A stretch of 64,000 nt of DNA from Callorhinus ursinus (lineage: Eukaryota > Chordata > Mammalia > Carnivora > Otariidae): NCBI RefSeq assembly GCF_003265705.1, contig NW_020312968.1:8333845-8397844 (forward strand), read 5' to 3'. Under the pieces are notes generated by a model. It worked only from the letters and a program-made list of their open reading frames with translations, had not been told where the DNA came from and ran no database searches. Below are positions 47,598-60,173 of this stretch, piece by piece. Made by a program: the position numbers and the translations under genes. Each line of letters opens with the position of its first letter. The first letter of the stretch is position 1.

Positions 47598-47620
47598 AGT
47601 ACATACTCGATGTATGTACT
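47598..47620. repeat. Perfect short inverted repeat
   Basis: AGTACATAC, five-base spacer TCGAT, then GTATGTACT: nine-base arms pair perfectly. Confidence 0.9.
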
Positions 47621-49284
47621 TGTAAACCATTCCTGCCTGGAGAAGTTCTTGATCCTATAGCTGGTGGGGAGCCAGGAGTACAAAGCATCAGAGTAATTGG
47701 GGCAACTAATGTTTGTAGCAGAATCTTTGTGAAAAAGAAGTGAAACCTGACTAAATGAAATAACCTAATTTTTTTTTCCCTTTAGAGGCAATACTTACAG
47801 CTTTTGTTTGTTTCTATCATTTGTATCCTTTATTGACTGTACATTTTACTTGCAAAATTAGTACTTTATTCTTTGAGGGTAATCATTATACTTTGTTCAA
47901 AATATGAATGTCCTCATTTTTGTTTTCAATACGAAGTCCTTTAATTATTAGCCTTTGAAACCACTTCCCTATTACACATCACACATGACTGATAATGCAG
48001 AAAGACAAGAAAGAAAATAGCCCTTCACAAACTCAGTTATGGTGATGTGGCCGTTCTACCTTTAGAAAAGAATGTACAAAGTGATTTTCTAAGGTCTGAT
48101 GGAAGCCATCTTTTCTGAGTACATGAGGCTTCCAAAGCATATTTAAAAAGAAAAGATTTGAGAGCACCCTGTCCATTGAAGTTTTGCATTAGAAGAGAAT
48201 TATAGGGTCAGTAAGAAACATGGCATGTCAAAACTATTTCATGCTTTCTAACAACAAGGATAGCCATTCTGAGCTAACTTACTTGGATATTGAAGCCAAG
48301 GATGAAGCTCACGCAGAGCAGTTCAAAGCCTTTGGACAAAAGAAAAGGTAATTAGTTTGGGGAACAAGTTAAACCATGATTATACATCAAATTTGCCCTC
48401 TTCAAGAAAACAATTTTAAAAATCTAGTATCTGCCCACACTGAAGACCTGAATAAAAGCACAATACAGCAAAGCCCACAGTAGAGCATAATCAATTATGC
48501 ATGATATTTTGTAGAATTTCTAATTCATGTGTTATACATGCACTCTTTCTATTATGTATTGTACTTTTCTTCTTTCAAAAACAGAATTCAATTCAATTAT
48601 GAATGTTGGACAGATTTTTTTTTATATCACATTCCTTCCCCACCCCCTCCCAATTTTCCATGCCTCTGCAAGGGAAATGGTTAATCTGCTGGTAATAAGA
48701 AATGGAAATTGATCTTCATTCCTTTCACTAACAGTGAGGTAGGATTTTCACCTTCAAGAAGGTAATTAAGTTGCTAAACTGAAATAAGTCAAGTTACTTT
48801 ATTTTTTAAAAACTAACAAGTTGGCAATCTCTCTATGTAGTAATTCTGACTAAAACTTCCAGGGTCTTCCAAGCCGAAACTGGGATCCATGAATGAGACA
48901 AATAATCAAGGTGTCCTTGGGAAGTCTAATTCATCTGTCATGGTCCCCCAGATTCTCAAGTTAGGAATCCTGTTGGAATCACATTTCTTTGTTGGAGCTC
49001 TTATAATGATCCACCTTCTTTTGCTTCTTGTTCCTATTATAATGTCTTCCTAACGTCCCACCCTAATCCTTTATCCTAAAGAGAGAGGTAGAACACAGAA
49101 GAGTATGTATTACTCCACGTGTGGGGACCGAGGTGAGGGAAGAGGAGGGAAAAATGCAAGTATGAACTGGGTCTAAAGTCATGCCTCTAGGAGTCCAGCT
49201 CTGTCCAAAAACCAAGGCACTCCCGGGCATGCCCAGATGGCACTGCCCAGATCAAGGGTATTTAGTATCAATAATATGTAATTT
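47621..49284. other. Intronic sequence, no gene seen
   Basis: AT-rich unique sequence. I recognise no repeat family, gene or RNA. Confidence 0.4.
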
Positions 49285-49490
49285 GGAAAGGCAGTTTAGC
49301 AGAGTGGGTAAGAGTGTGAACTCTAGTCAGACTGCGCAAGTTCAAATTCTGGCTTTAAAATGTACTTGCTGCATCTCTCTGCCTCAATTTCTTCAATGGT
49401 AAAATGGATATAATAGTAGTACTTCCCTCATGGGGTAGTATGAGGATCCATGGAGATACTACATATATGGCATATTTCCAGGCACATGAG
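49285..49490 (+). repeat. MIR, near complete
   Basis: GTTTAGCAGAGTGGGTAAGA, GCAAGTTCAAATTCTGGCTT, CTCTGCCTCAATTTCTTCAA and AAAATGGATATAATAGTAGT are in full MIR order. Confidence 0.9.
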
Positions 49491-49504
49491 GAGCCCTTTG
49501 CAAG

Positions 49505-49665
49505 TGTTAAATATCGAGCACCTACTGAGTTCCAGGTGCTCTCCCTGAGTCATGTGCTTTGGTAAATACAACAATGTTCTGAGGTGGCTACGATTATCCT
49601 CGTTTTATAGAAAAGACTCAGGGATATTAAATAACTTTTCTATATACCATTTTTAGTGGCCAACT
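49505..49665 (-). repeat. MIR
   Basis: Reverse copy: GAGCACCTACTGAGTTCCAG, GATTATCCTCGTTTTATAGA and AAAGACTCAGGGATATTAAA. It lies just after the opposite-strand MIR at 49285. Confidence 0.8.
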
Positions 49666-49849
49666 AGGCCTTCTTGGAGCCTATGATCCCCAGTGCAAAG
49701 AGAAATCAAACTGGGTCAGGTCTATTATAGCAGGTTCATAGTGCTCTTGTGTGAACATGCATCTGAACTTTTAGCACCAGAACCAACCCAGCACGGGTCC
49801 CTTTTCTTGAACTGAAACATGGTACCCAAATAATAATGATAACAACTTG

Positions 49850-49930
49850 GTGTGTCAGCTATTATTATTGTGCCCATTTTATAGATGAGAAAACTGAGGA
49901 CCACAGAAATTATGTGACTTTGTCCAGCCC
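49850..49930 (-). repeat. MIR fragment
   Basis: Reverse core CCCATTTTATAGATGAGAAA then ACTGAGGACCACAGAAATTA. Confidence 0.75.
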
Positions 49931-49946
49931 ATAGAGTCCCACTCAT

Positions 49947-51384
49947 GCCACTTTTTCTAACAGCAAACCTTTCACTCTATCCGTAATACTGCCATGCCTT
50001 CTTTCTCTTGGGGAGTATTGGCTGGCACTCCCCAAAATTTGCAGATCCTTCCCCAAAAGATCCTTCTGAATTCTAGCCAAAGTGGGCCACAAAGAAGAAA
50101 GGAAAGTGCATTCTCCCTTTCCTGCTCCCCAAGGTGTAGGGAAAGTTGGTTTCAAATGTCCAGTGAGGAATATTTTTACCATCTTTCTGCCAAGAGATGT
50201 TATCAATGAAAGTATTCAGTGTCTAGGAAAAATCACAGCCTATGAATAGTCTAACTTACAGGCTTTTCGCACAGATAAAGCCTGGTTATCTACGCTGCTC
50301 AGCTCATTTCTGTTGCTAAGATGCAGCCACTAGCTTTTCCTATATATTTGAGAAGAAAAATCTTTGTGAATAGACACTGGGGCTTTCTTCATGCCCAGCT
50401 GACAAACAGAATGGCAAACATTACCTTTGTGGTTTGAGGGTGCAGAGGGCCACCTGGACCCAGGGATCTCAGAGACAGGCTAGGTGCTCCTTTTCATGTA
50501 GATAGTGCATAAACACTGAGAAGTGCAAGCATCCCTCATGTTGCTACTTTTACAATGTTCTTTGTCATACGAGATAACCACTGCCTTCTGCGCTACAGGC
50601 TTGCATAGACTCCATCATGAGAGAGGAGAGAGGTGGGACCCTAAGGGTTGAAAGCAAACCAGACCCTCGCATAGTTTATATAGATGTTTGGGTCCTTGGC
50701 AGATTCAGTATTAATTACAGCCAACGTACAGGGGCTTGTTAACAGTTAACACTGGTCACTGAGGCCAAGTAAACTGCTAAGTTGTACTTTGGCCCTGTAT
50801 ATTTTATTAATTTTTTTATGGCCCTGTATATTTTAAGGGCATAAATTTAGTCCTGATACTGTGTTAAAGATGATACCATATGGAAATAACTTTACAAGAT
50901 GCTCTAACAACTTCTGTCTTAAATGCTTAGAAAAGGAATCTTCTGAGTAGCTTATAGGATCTCATGGGAGACTCCTGTACTTTTTCAAGAGCTGGCAAAC
51001 AAAGGGGTAAAAGCTATGGGATGTACACTGTGCTTTGGAACAAAGATGGTACAGTTTGCTGGAGCTTCCTTTATCCTTCAGGGAACCCAATCTCAGTGGC
51101 CGGACTTCCTGGTGGACAGTCCCAACAATGCCCATTCTAAGAAGCTGTGCTTCCTGTGCTTAAAGACATGTGGAATTAAAAAAGAAAAGAAAGGAAAAGA
51201 AAAAGTGCTATCTTCCTTCCTTCCAAAAGCATTACCTGTGAAGTTCTGGACTGTGATAAAGACATTTATCTTCCTTATGCTTCCATTTCCTTTTTTTCCT
51301 TCTGTATTTAAGCACTGCTAATTAGGATCTTAGAAAAAGCATCATGATGGATTAGAGCTCTTGAATTATATAATTCTCTTACCA
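49947..51384. other. Intronic sequence, no gene seen
   Basis: Contains a short direct repeat GGCCCTGTATATTTTA (50791-50806 and 50820-50835). No gene or named repeat recognised; the 101-codon frame at 51016-51321 has no recognised domain. Confidence 0.4.
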
Positions 51385-51399
51385 TTTCTCTTTCTTTCT

Positions 51400-51595
51400 T
51401 TCTTTCTTTTTTTTTTTTTTTTGAGCAAGAGAGGTGGGAGGAGGGACAGAGTGAGAGGGAGAGAGAGAATCTCAAGCACATTCCCCAACAAGCACAGAGC
51501 TGGACTCGGGGCTTGATCTCACAACCCTGAGATCATGAGCTGAGCCAAAATCAAGAGCTGGATGTTCAACTGACTGAGCCACCCAGGCTCCCCAG
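51400..51595 (-). mobile_element. CAN-SINE
   Basis: Poly-T, (GA)n, GACTCGGGGCTTGATCTCAC and GAGCCACCCAGGCTCCC. Target duplication TTTCTCTTTCTTTCT exact at 51385-51399 and 51596-51610. It sits about 440 bp upstream of exon A. Confidence 0.95.
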
Positions 51596-51961
51596 TTTCT
51601 CTTTCTTTCTATAAGGAAAATCAAATGGAAATGTTAGCCATGAGAACTTCATATTTACTTACATATATATCCCCCACCACTGAATATTTGTTATTTACAA
51701 GGATATAAACCTACTGCTCTGTGTTTTTCATTTCCTCCATAAAGCAATGTTTTTCTGCCTTCAAAAATCATTAAGAATTTGTATATGGTTCCATCACTAA
51801 CATTTTTTTTATTATGGTCATTTTCTTTGACTTGATATTATAATGTTGACCTAATCAACAACTTCTGGTAGCAACTGATTTTGTTATATGCAGTGTCTAT
51901 GTGTGAAGTAAGCACAATTTCAGTTCAGCTTATGAGATACCAGTCTATTACGTGATTATGA

Positions 51962-52114
<153 letters not shown>

Positions 52115-52689
52115 TAATCTTGCCATTTCTATAATGAAGTGAGAACACAGAGTAGCAATTACGGGAAAAAACTGCAATAGTAATCACTCTCCATTGCAAG
52201 GGAACCAACGTCAAAGATCATTTCTTTTAATCTTTGCTGCACATCTCTGCAGCAATATTATATGTATACACCACATAATATGCCATGCCTGCAGTTAATT
52301 CTCTAACAGCCTGTACAAAATAACAGATAACCCATTGGGAAGGAATTAATCACTGTCTATAAGTGGGTTATATGTATTTTTAGTATGGTTACTGATTTTT
52401 CCTTTTAAGCATTTCATCAAAATGCTTAGTTTGTACCAACATTCTCTGTTAAAATGAAAAAAGCTTTTTAAATAAAAGACTCCGAGCAGATTACTAATTA
52501 GACTGCTGACCTTCAGATTCCCGTCCAAGCACATTTTTAGTATCCTATTACCTTACCTTTAGTATCCTACTTACCTCCCTGATTTTGCCTTAAAAACTAA
52601 CAGCATATAAGGTAGAAAGCATTTGGGATGCAGTAACATATGAATGTCTGGAAATGCCTTTATGAAAAGGCAACATAATCAAGCAATTT

Positions 52690-52845
52690 AAAATACAGGC
52701 TGTAGAGTCATATAGACTGGCTGTGTAACCTTGAGCAGATTTCTTAACCTTCAAAACTGCAATATTTTACTCATAAAATGAATGTGACATCGTTAGTGTA
52801 ATATTTTACTCATAAAATGAATGTGACATCGTTAGTGTTTAATAA
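52690..52845 (+). repeat. MIR containing a tandem duplication
   Basis: CTGTAGAGTCATATAGACTG, GGCTGTGTAACCTTGAGCAG and TTTCTTAACCTTCAAAAC match forward MIR. The following CTCATAAAATGAATGTG part is duplicated exactly (see 52761-52838). Confidence 0.8.
52761..52838. repeat. Exact 39 bp tandem duplication
   Basis: Two identical 39 bp units, 52761-52799 and 52800-52838, each starting AATATTTTACTC and ending CGTTAGTGT. No mismatches, so the duplication is much younger than its MIR host. Confidence 0.98.
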
Positions 52846-53236
52846 CTGATAACTGTGTAACAATATCATTATTAATAGTTATAATAGTCATACAAGTAAA
52901 GTATGAAGGATATGTATCGGTATTATTACTAATAATAGTGGTAGTGGAAAAGTATGAAGGATATTTTCATGATGTGAGGAGTGAATTTTGTTTTCAAATA
53001 TCTTGTGAATAGGATTTTCACCGTTTCTTTGGGAACACTTAAGCTGTAGATTTTTATTCTCAGACTTGGATATTTGACAGTGAATGTCAATTGAGGAAAG
53101 ACAAGTTAGGTGACTCACATATGAGTGAGAGCTCTTATTAAATGTGCATGTTAAGATTCTTCCTTCAAAGCTGTTCAGTGGTTTTCATGCAAGATTTGAT
53201 AGATGGGAGGAGTAAGAAGTAGAAAAATCTATAGGG

Positions 53237-53426
53237 GGGTGCCTGGGTGGCTCAGTCGATAAGCGTCTGCCTTCCGCTCGGGTCATGATCCTGGGGTCCT
53301 GGGATTGAGCCCCGCTTTGGGCTCCCTGCTCGGCGGGAAGCCTGCTTCTCCCTCTCCCACTCCCCCTGCTTGTGTTCCCTCTCTCGCTGTGTCTCTCTCT
53401 GTCAAATAAATAAATAAAATCTTAAA
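53237..53426 (+). mobile_element. CAN-SINE
   Basis: GGTGCCTGGGTGGCTCAGTC head, complete CT-rich body, AAATAAATAAATAAAATCTT tail. Exact 14 bp target duplication AAAAATCTATAGGG at 53223-53236 and 53427-53440. It lies within the intron between the TRPM3 exons, about 310 bp before exon B. Confidence 0.97.
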
Positions 53427-53734
53427 AAAAATCTATAGGGCTTTTGTTCACAGGTTCTGATCCAGAACAATATGGCAGGTCTGAAAGGGGTGGGTGGAGA
53501 AGGCCTGGAGGCATGTTATAGCTTATCCAGCTAAAGGATAATGAGGAGGAGCAGAAAAGAAAATCTGTATGTCAAGTAAATCCTGAGTTCATTATTTGCC
53601 TGATAAAGCCACATCATGGGATTCTGCTAAGAGCCGACTGACTGGCTATGGTCTGTCGATTTCTCTGGCAGGTTGCCCTTAGGTGGGTGTTCCAATAATG
53701 GCAGATACAAGGGATTCACTTTGACCTCCTCTGA

Positions 53735-54004
<270 letters not shown>

Positions 54005-54054
54005 TGAAGAGCTGGAGATTGAGCCTTTGGGCTCAGTCCCACCTCTGCCAGATC

Positions 54055-54200
54055 TAGGCTGGGCAAGGGGCTCTGATGACCTTGGCCCTGTGCATCTCTG
54101 CTCTCCTCTACAGAATGGGGGAAAGAAAATTCCTCCCAGGACTTTTTAGATAATTAGTATGATTATCGGATGCAGTGACTATTGTTATTATTAATAATAA
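54055..54200 (+). repeat. MIR-like fragment
   Basis: GACCTTGGCCCTGTGCATCT, CTCTACAGAATGGGG and a TAGTATGATTATCGGATG end. Weakly MIR-like and very close to exon B. Confidence 0.45.
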
Positions 54201-55279
54201 CAAGTAGCTTTCTATAGTGATCCACTGTTTATTATGTTACTCTCTGGGTCTCATCCCTTGGGGCATGTTTTTCTGTCTCCTTTGGTAAAAAAGAAAAAAA
54301 AAAGGAAAAAAAAAAATCTTACCTTTAGGTTTCTGTTTTGTTCTATTGGTAACTAGCATTCTTTCAATTCAAGGTAGAAATGATCAACCCAGACTGTTCT
54401 AACAGAGGTCTTGCCATCTAAAGTGAGTGCTTTTGCTCCAAGCAGCTGTGTTCAATATAGTTCTCAGTAGAAGAGCTCCATATGAAAAGCGTTTTGTTTG
54501 GAACGGAGGCTTTAGGAAATAATACAGATTTTACTTCTAAGCGTTGTTGCTTCTAAATTTCAGCTTTCATCATGAACCTCTCCCTACTTGGCCGACAGAT
54601 TTTTTTCCAGGAGAAAAGTATACCATATGTTTTTGGAAATTCTAGAAATGCTATATTTCAATAAGCTTGCTTCTAACAGAGAGAGTTAGTTGAGGGTGGG
54701 GCAGTTGGAGGTGACCGCTCTAAGGCTCACGAAGTTTTCCGAGTTTGGAGAGGAAATTTTGCTTAGAGAAGCATACTGCAAAATGCAAGGGAAATCACTT
54801 CACACTAGTCACAGACTAAAAACGTGCAAAAATCCACCTCTCTTCCCTCTTTCATCTCTCCTCCCCTTTCCCTCTCTTCCCCTACTCCTGCAGGATTTTC
54901 TTCACCACGAATGGCTGACTGAGCTATTCTCTTAGTTTTCCCCTAAGAAAATCAATACTGAGCTATACATTAGAGTAAAAACAATTTTGAGCAGTGTATT
55001 GGGAAGAAGAGGATGCTATGTGCAGCCCCCTGTATGGCCTGGGGGGAAAAGCTGGGGGAGGGGTGTTAGTCTTGGCCTGTACAGAACCAAGGGTAATGGA
55101 AATTTGGCAATGTCCTCATCCACCCAAGGGATGTGTTCCCCTACACAAAGTCATTAAGAGTCCCCAGCTCAGCACAGTTCCCATTCACAGTATGGGATTG
55201 AACTATATACCCTGGGGATCCTCTGGAAACATGCATTAATTAAAAGTCATGTAAGTTCATCCTTTAAGAAAAGTGCTGC
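54201..55279. other. Intronic sequence, no gene seen
   Basis: An A-rich patch lies at 54287-54317 and a CT-rich patch around 54835-54895. No gene or named repeat recognised. Confidence 0.4.
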
Positions 55280-55347
55280 AAAAAAAAGAAAGAAAGAAAG
55301 AAAGAAAAGAAAAGAAAAAAGAAAAGAAAAGAAAAGAAAAGAAAAAG
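55280..55347. repeat. (GAAA)n/(AAAAG)n purine tract
   Basis: A 68 bp pure purine run changing from GAAA to AAAAG units. No clear SINE body adjoins it. Confidence 0.95.
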
Positions 55348-56477
55348 CAAAGGGATGGAAATGGATCCATGAGGGGCCAAAGCTCTTCATTGGAGATGAG
55401 ACTATGATAATGTTGAGAATGAAGTGCGCCCCCAAAAGAGAGAAAGTCCCACAGATGAGGAAGTGGCTTATTAGGCAATGATCACTGTGGAGTGGTACAC
55501 CCAGTGATGTCATAGAGTGTTTGAATGGTGCCTGCGAGCTTTGTGCCCCACGTCGCACAGCTGATATATGATATATGTATATTACGACATTTAGCAGCAG
55601 AGGAAAAACTTGAAGAGGCAAATCTTTCCCTCTCCTCTGGAAGTGTGAATACATAGGACATCGAACTTTGATAGCCCTCCCCAAGCCCCACGTAGCTCTA
55701 TGAAACCCAGAACTCTCTGTCAGCAATCAGGTTAGGAAAGATCAGCTACATGATTTTAGATCCCAATGTAAAATGAAAATGTAGGTCCCCAGCTGGGGCA
55801 GGGAAGGCAGTCCCCCGTTGCCATGGCTGACAACCCCAACTCACAGTAGACAGGCAACAATCTAGGGCTGTCTCCGTAGTGGGACATGCTCGGGTTCTGT
55901 TGTGGGAGAATCTTTCCACCAACTCACCCAGGAAACACACCACAGCACGACTAGCCTAAGGCAGAGACAGCTACTTCCTTGCTCTGTCCTGAAAGGCTAC
56001 AGGAAATACATCTAACCCTGCCCCTCCCCTCGCCTGCCACCAGGTCCCAGTCAGTGATGGAGGGTGATGATGGAGCACAAACCCCATTTCTTCCCCAGGC
56101 GAGATTGGGCTGGGGAGGCTCAACTGGCTGGGACACCAGAGGTGAGAGCAGGTGGCTGAGATCCCCTGTCCCAGGGAGGCAGCAGGAGGAGGTGGGAAAT
56201 GGGACCGTGGACCACATGTGAACTGAGGCCCCAAGCCCTCTGTGCATGCTCTACCGTCCCATCAGACTTCACGTACAAAACACAGATTCAAGGATAAAAC
56301 TGTTAAGGATTTCAAGACAGCAAGTGCAGAGCATTAAACTCTAAGCACTGCCTTTCTGAGCAGTGTGACCATGAAGTGGGCCCTGAGATTAGGTCTCGCA
56401 TGTCCTTGATGGTCTCAAAGCAGACACTACAAGGAAAAACCTTTCTTTCAGAGTCTAATCAGCCAAACGAGGACCAG
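55348..56477. other. Intronic sequence, no gene seen
   Basis: The 55780-56240 part is relatively GC-rich for this window, with overlapping frames on both strands that show no recognised domains. No named repeat seen. Confidence 0.35.
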
Positions 56478-56638
56478 TTTTCTTTCTTTCTTTCTTTCTT
56501 TCTTTCNNNNNNNNNNNNNNNNNNNNNNNNNNNNNNNNNNNNNNNNNNNNNNNNNNNNNNNNNNNNNNNNNNNNNNNNNNNNNNNNNNNNNNNNNNNNNN
56601 NNNNNNTTTCTTTTCTTTTCTTTTCTTTTCTTTTCTTT

Positions 56639-56678
<40 letters not shown>

Positions 56679-56704
56679 TTTCTTCCTTTTCCTTCTTTCT
56701 TTTT
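56478..56704. repeat. (TTTC)n/(TTTTC)n tract with assembly gap
   Basis: Pyrimidine repeat on both sides of a run of Ns: TTTC units to 56506, then from 56607 TTTTC units changing to TTTC and ending TTCCTTTTCC. True length is unknown. Confidence 0.95.
56507..56606. other. Assembly gap, 100 Ns
   Basis: Exactly 100 unresolved bases, a placeholder size often used for gaps of unknown length. Confidence 0.99.
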
Positions 56705-57151
56705 GGGGAGTGTGTACAACAAAATATTTAGCCAGTGAGAGTCCCTGCTATTCAGAGACAATGAGCATTTTGTCTGAATACCTGGCCTTGAATGATTCTG
56801 ATTCTCCTGTCTAGACCAAGGGGCGGAGCTGACAACAGGTCAGATGTCCGGCTTTATCAGGCGGGGTGGTGGTTTTGTGCCAATCTGGGCCTCCCTTACT
56901 TCTTGCCCTCCCCAACAAACTGGCATGCAGTTTGGACAAAGGAAAAAATCAGCAACTACTGTCTGTTAAAGAATGTTAGTCTTCAGATGGGGAAGGCAGG
57001 GTTAAATATTCACCACGATTGAAGGGAAACAGGTCAATAACTTTACTGTCTTTGATCCCTGTTCCTGACAAGAATATCTGGAAGTTGAGATGATTTTTAG
57101 CAAAGTGAGCAAAGAACTCTAGAGGGCAGATTAATTTTGACCTTTATTATT

Positions 57152-57172
57152 AAAAAAAAAAAAGAAAAAAAA
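57152..57172. repeat. Poly-A, interrupted
   Basis: Twelve As, one G, then eight As, followed by TATATATG. Confidence 0.9.
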
Positions 57173-57446
57173 TATATATGTAACATTAATTTTTACCTTC
57201 AAGACCGCCCAAGATGAGGCACTTGGGTCTTCAAAATGCCATTGTGGTCTGGATACAATGTGAGGCAGAATCCACTGGGGTATGGTAGAAGGTTCAGTTG
57301 GAGAAAAGACAATCTTTATTAAAATGTGGTGGGCCATGGGGAAACCTTATCTGCTCAGAAACATTATGTCCGTGTGTCTTCACCTAGGAAGTACAGCGGG
57401 ACGCCACAGAGCTTTGGTCACCAAAGACACTGGAGGGAGTGATGCA

Positions 57447-57610
57447 GTGGTTCTCTGCCTGGAGGATCACAATGACCCGTGCACTTCTACAGATGCCGTG
57501 GCCAAGAATCATTGCCAGAGAGTCTCCCTCACTGGTCTGAGATGGAACCTGGGCCTTTGAAGTATTTTAAAAATGAGCCAGGTTATTCCATTCAGCCAGG
57601 CTTAAAAAGG
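57447..57610 (+). mobile_element. Possible MER5A remnant, heavily decayed
   Basis: GCAGTGGTTCTC at the start and GGTCTGAGATGGAACCTGGG later follow MER5A spacing, but the middle is hard to align by eye. Confidence 0.4.
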
Positions 57611-57639
57611 AGTAAATCATCTCAGTCTCTCTAACCCGT

Positions 57640-57750
57640 TTTATAGACGAGGCGACCGGAGCCCAGAGAAGTTAAATTCTTTTCTGAGAGTTACTCGGTT
57701 ATGTAACGACAAAGATAAATTCTTGCACCCAAGTTCGTCAGGACTCGCCA
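57640..57750 (-). repeat. MIR fragment
   Basis: Reverse MIR: CCGTTTTATAGACGAGGCGA, CCGGAGCCCAGAGAAGTTAA and GAGAGTTACTCGGTTATGTA. Confidence 0.75.
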
Positions 57751-60101
57751 TCCGTTCTGTTTCTTCTCTGTCGTGTATGCTTGATATAGGAGATGTTTTG
57801 AAGGGAAGCTAATTATTATATTTCTCGCTGTCTTGTAAGGGTTTTGAAAACTTTTCAGTAGAATTAGAAAGTTACTGTTATTTGATGAGGTTAATTAAAC
57901 TCCAAAGCTATGAGCAGGAGGAGGGCTTTGCAAAATTACATCCTAGGTTAATGGAGCCATTTTCTGAGCTTTTCCCAGCACTTTGCGGTATTCTGTCCTC
58001 AATTCCTAGCCTCAACAAGCCTGGGAAAGTGTGGTAGCAATGGATCCAGCGTCCCTCTCACTTCGCAAAGAAATCATGACCCGGGCAGGAGACACCCTGG
58101 TAGCTGACAGTGAGTGAAAGATCCTCACTCCCTTCTCCTCTCAGCACCAAGCCACGTCCTACCAAATTGGCATGCCCCAAATGCCATTCCTGGGCTATTG
58201 GAGGACCTGGCAGTTCATTCAGGTGCCTCATAAAAGTTAGAACATGAGGACCAAGGAAGAAGATACTGAGATACTAAAGCTCTGGGTTAGACATTATCTT
58301 ATTAGTGTGAGTTCTAGGTAACTTTTTAAAACTGACTTAGAGAGTAGTCGCAAAATGGCCCCGCAGCAGACCCTGGGCCCTCTCACAAAGACTCTTTATT
58401 GGGGGCTACAGCTGTAAGTTCTTTAGAAAAGGGGACAGTGCTGGACTTGATTATACAGAATCTTATTTGCTACAAATCGTCTCTTCCAATTAATGCTGAG
58501 CCTACTTGTGGACCAGGTAAGTATAACCTAATTAAGGACTTGTATTTAAACCTCTCAAGTCATTCACATAATTATCTTCAGGTTTTCCCTTGCTATTCAC
58601 TCTGCTTATTAGATCGGGTTGAGCCCCTTATTATAGTTTTTATATAATTTAGGTAATTGTTCCTCCGCCTCATTGTCACACTTAAAGCTCTAACCATCGA
58701 GTCTGCCAGGATGAAAGCCTTCTACGCTGAGCATTCTCAGTGGGAGGATTGAGGTGGGGTCAGGGAGTCTGTTGGTAGCACGTCATCTATAGTCTTAGAC
58801 TCTTAAAATGCTATGGGATTGAATTTGATTTTTTTTATTGTCTTTCTTTGAATTATGCAAATTTAATCTGAGACTCATCACTGACTGACACATAGCAAAT
58901 ACAAAACTAAATGAATCCCATTTCACAAAATAAAACAGCTAATCCCTAGACATTGGCTAACTAAGCAGCTTTCCGTAAGCATGGTAAGGTATTTAAGGGG
59001 TTTGGTATTTGTTCCATTGATTCCTACTTTCTACCTTTTAATCTTTAGGCCACTGAATTAGCAGTACCTTTGGGAGGCCCTTCTGAAACTGAGAATAAAA
59101 CTAGAATTTATCACTTAAACTTCTGGTCCCAATCATAGACCTATAGGAAAGGAAGGGAAGAAACCCATCTTGCCTTTAGAAAATTGCCATCTCTTTGCCT
59201 CTCGAAAATTTTACGCTAAATAATTCTGGCAGAAAATGCAGAGTACCCCCCCCCATGACCTATTTATATGCTCAATCGAGTTTGATATTTCTAAACCTTT
59301 AGTTTAGGCTTCTCAGCCAGCAACCGTCACCTGGAAGTACCTGGTATCTAACGCTGAGGAATCACAAAAGCAATACAGACTAAATTGCAATGGCATTTTT
59401 CATTTCCAAAGTTTTGTGGGTCAACAAACTAGGAATGCAATCACCAGTGACACCACACATTTGCTCTCCAAGTGGTTTCCTTCTAGGGAACTTTTACGTG
59501 CATGAAACCACCATAAGTATTAAACTCTTGCTGCAAAACTAGCAACTCCAGGGACTTAGAAAGCTGGTATCAGCAAAATTGTCTTAGCAGTCTGATATGA
59601 TGTGTCATCCTTCACCGCAGCTTTAATTAAAAGTACTCACTTAAAAATGTGGCTACAAAAAATTTAAAAAGTGAAATGATGCTTATCACATTTCTCAACA
59701 GAAAGGAAAATGGGCCGAATGTCCCCCTACAGCCTCGGAAGCAAAGCGTTCAAAATAAGTGTTCAAATAGAGTTAGCAGTGGTATTACCATTACTCTAAA
59801 CAAGCACTACTTACAAATACCAACTGATAATTTCCAGGAATTAAAGACAACTTCACAGTATTAGAAAGAGGATTTACCCATTTCCAGGAGCGTAGCCAGA
59901 TTTATCATTCTGCAGTTCTTTTACATTTTCATTTAAAAAGCCGGGCAAAGTTACTGGAATAAAAATTTAGGGCTGAAGAGGTGACTCATTCATTATCAGA
60001 GCCAAATTATTCCACCAACTCTCAAGTTCGGAATTCCAATCCAGTCCAGAATTTTTATTATATTTTAATTAAACAACCCCAGCCTGTCCTAAGTTGTAAT
60101 G

Positions 60102-60103
<2 letters not shown>
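57751..60103. other. Intronic sequence, no gene seen
   Basis: Unique-looking sequence with homeodomain-like GGTTAATTAAAC near 57890. No gene or repeat family recognised. Confidence 0.35.

Positions 60104-60170
<67 letters not shown>
60104..60170. repeat. Compound (TC)n(AC)n microsatellite
   Basis: About 15 TC units followed by about 18 AC units with no break. Likely length-polymorphic. Confidence 0.96.

Positions 60171-60173
<3 letters not shown>

Noticed and set aside
55247..55726. 159-codon minus-strand open frame
   Set aside because: A large part is translated (TTTC)n/(TTTTC)n repeat giving a Phe/Ser/Leu-rich string.
56376..56738. Open frame spanning the N gap
   Set aside because: It is made of repeat sequence and unresolved bases; no protein can be inferred.
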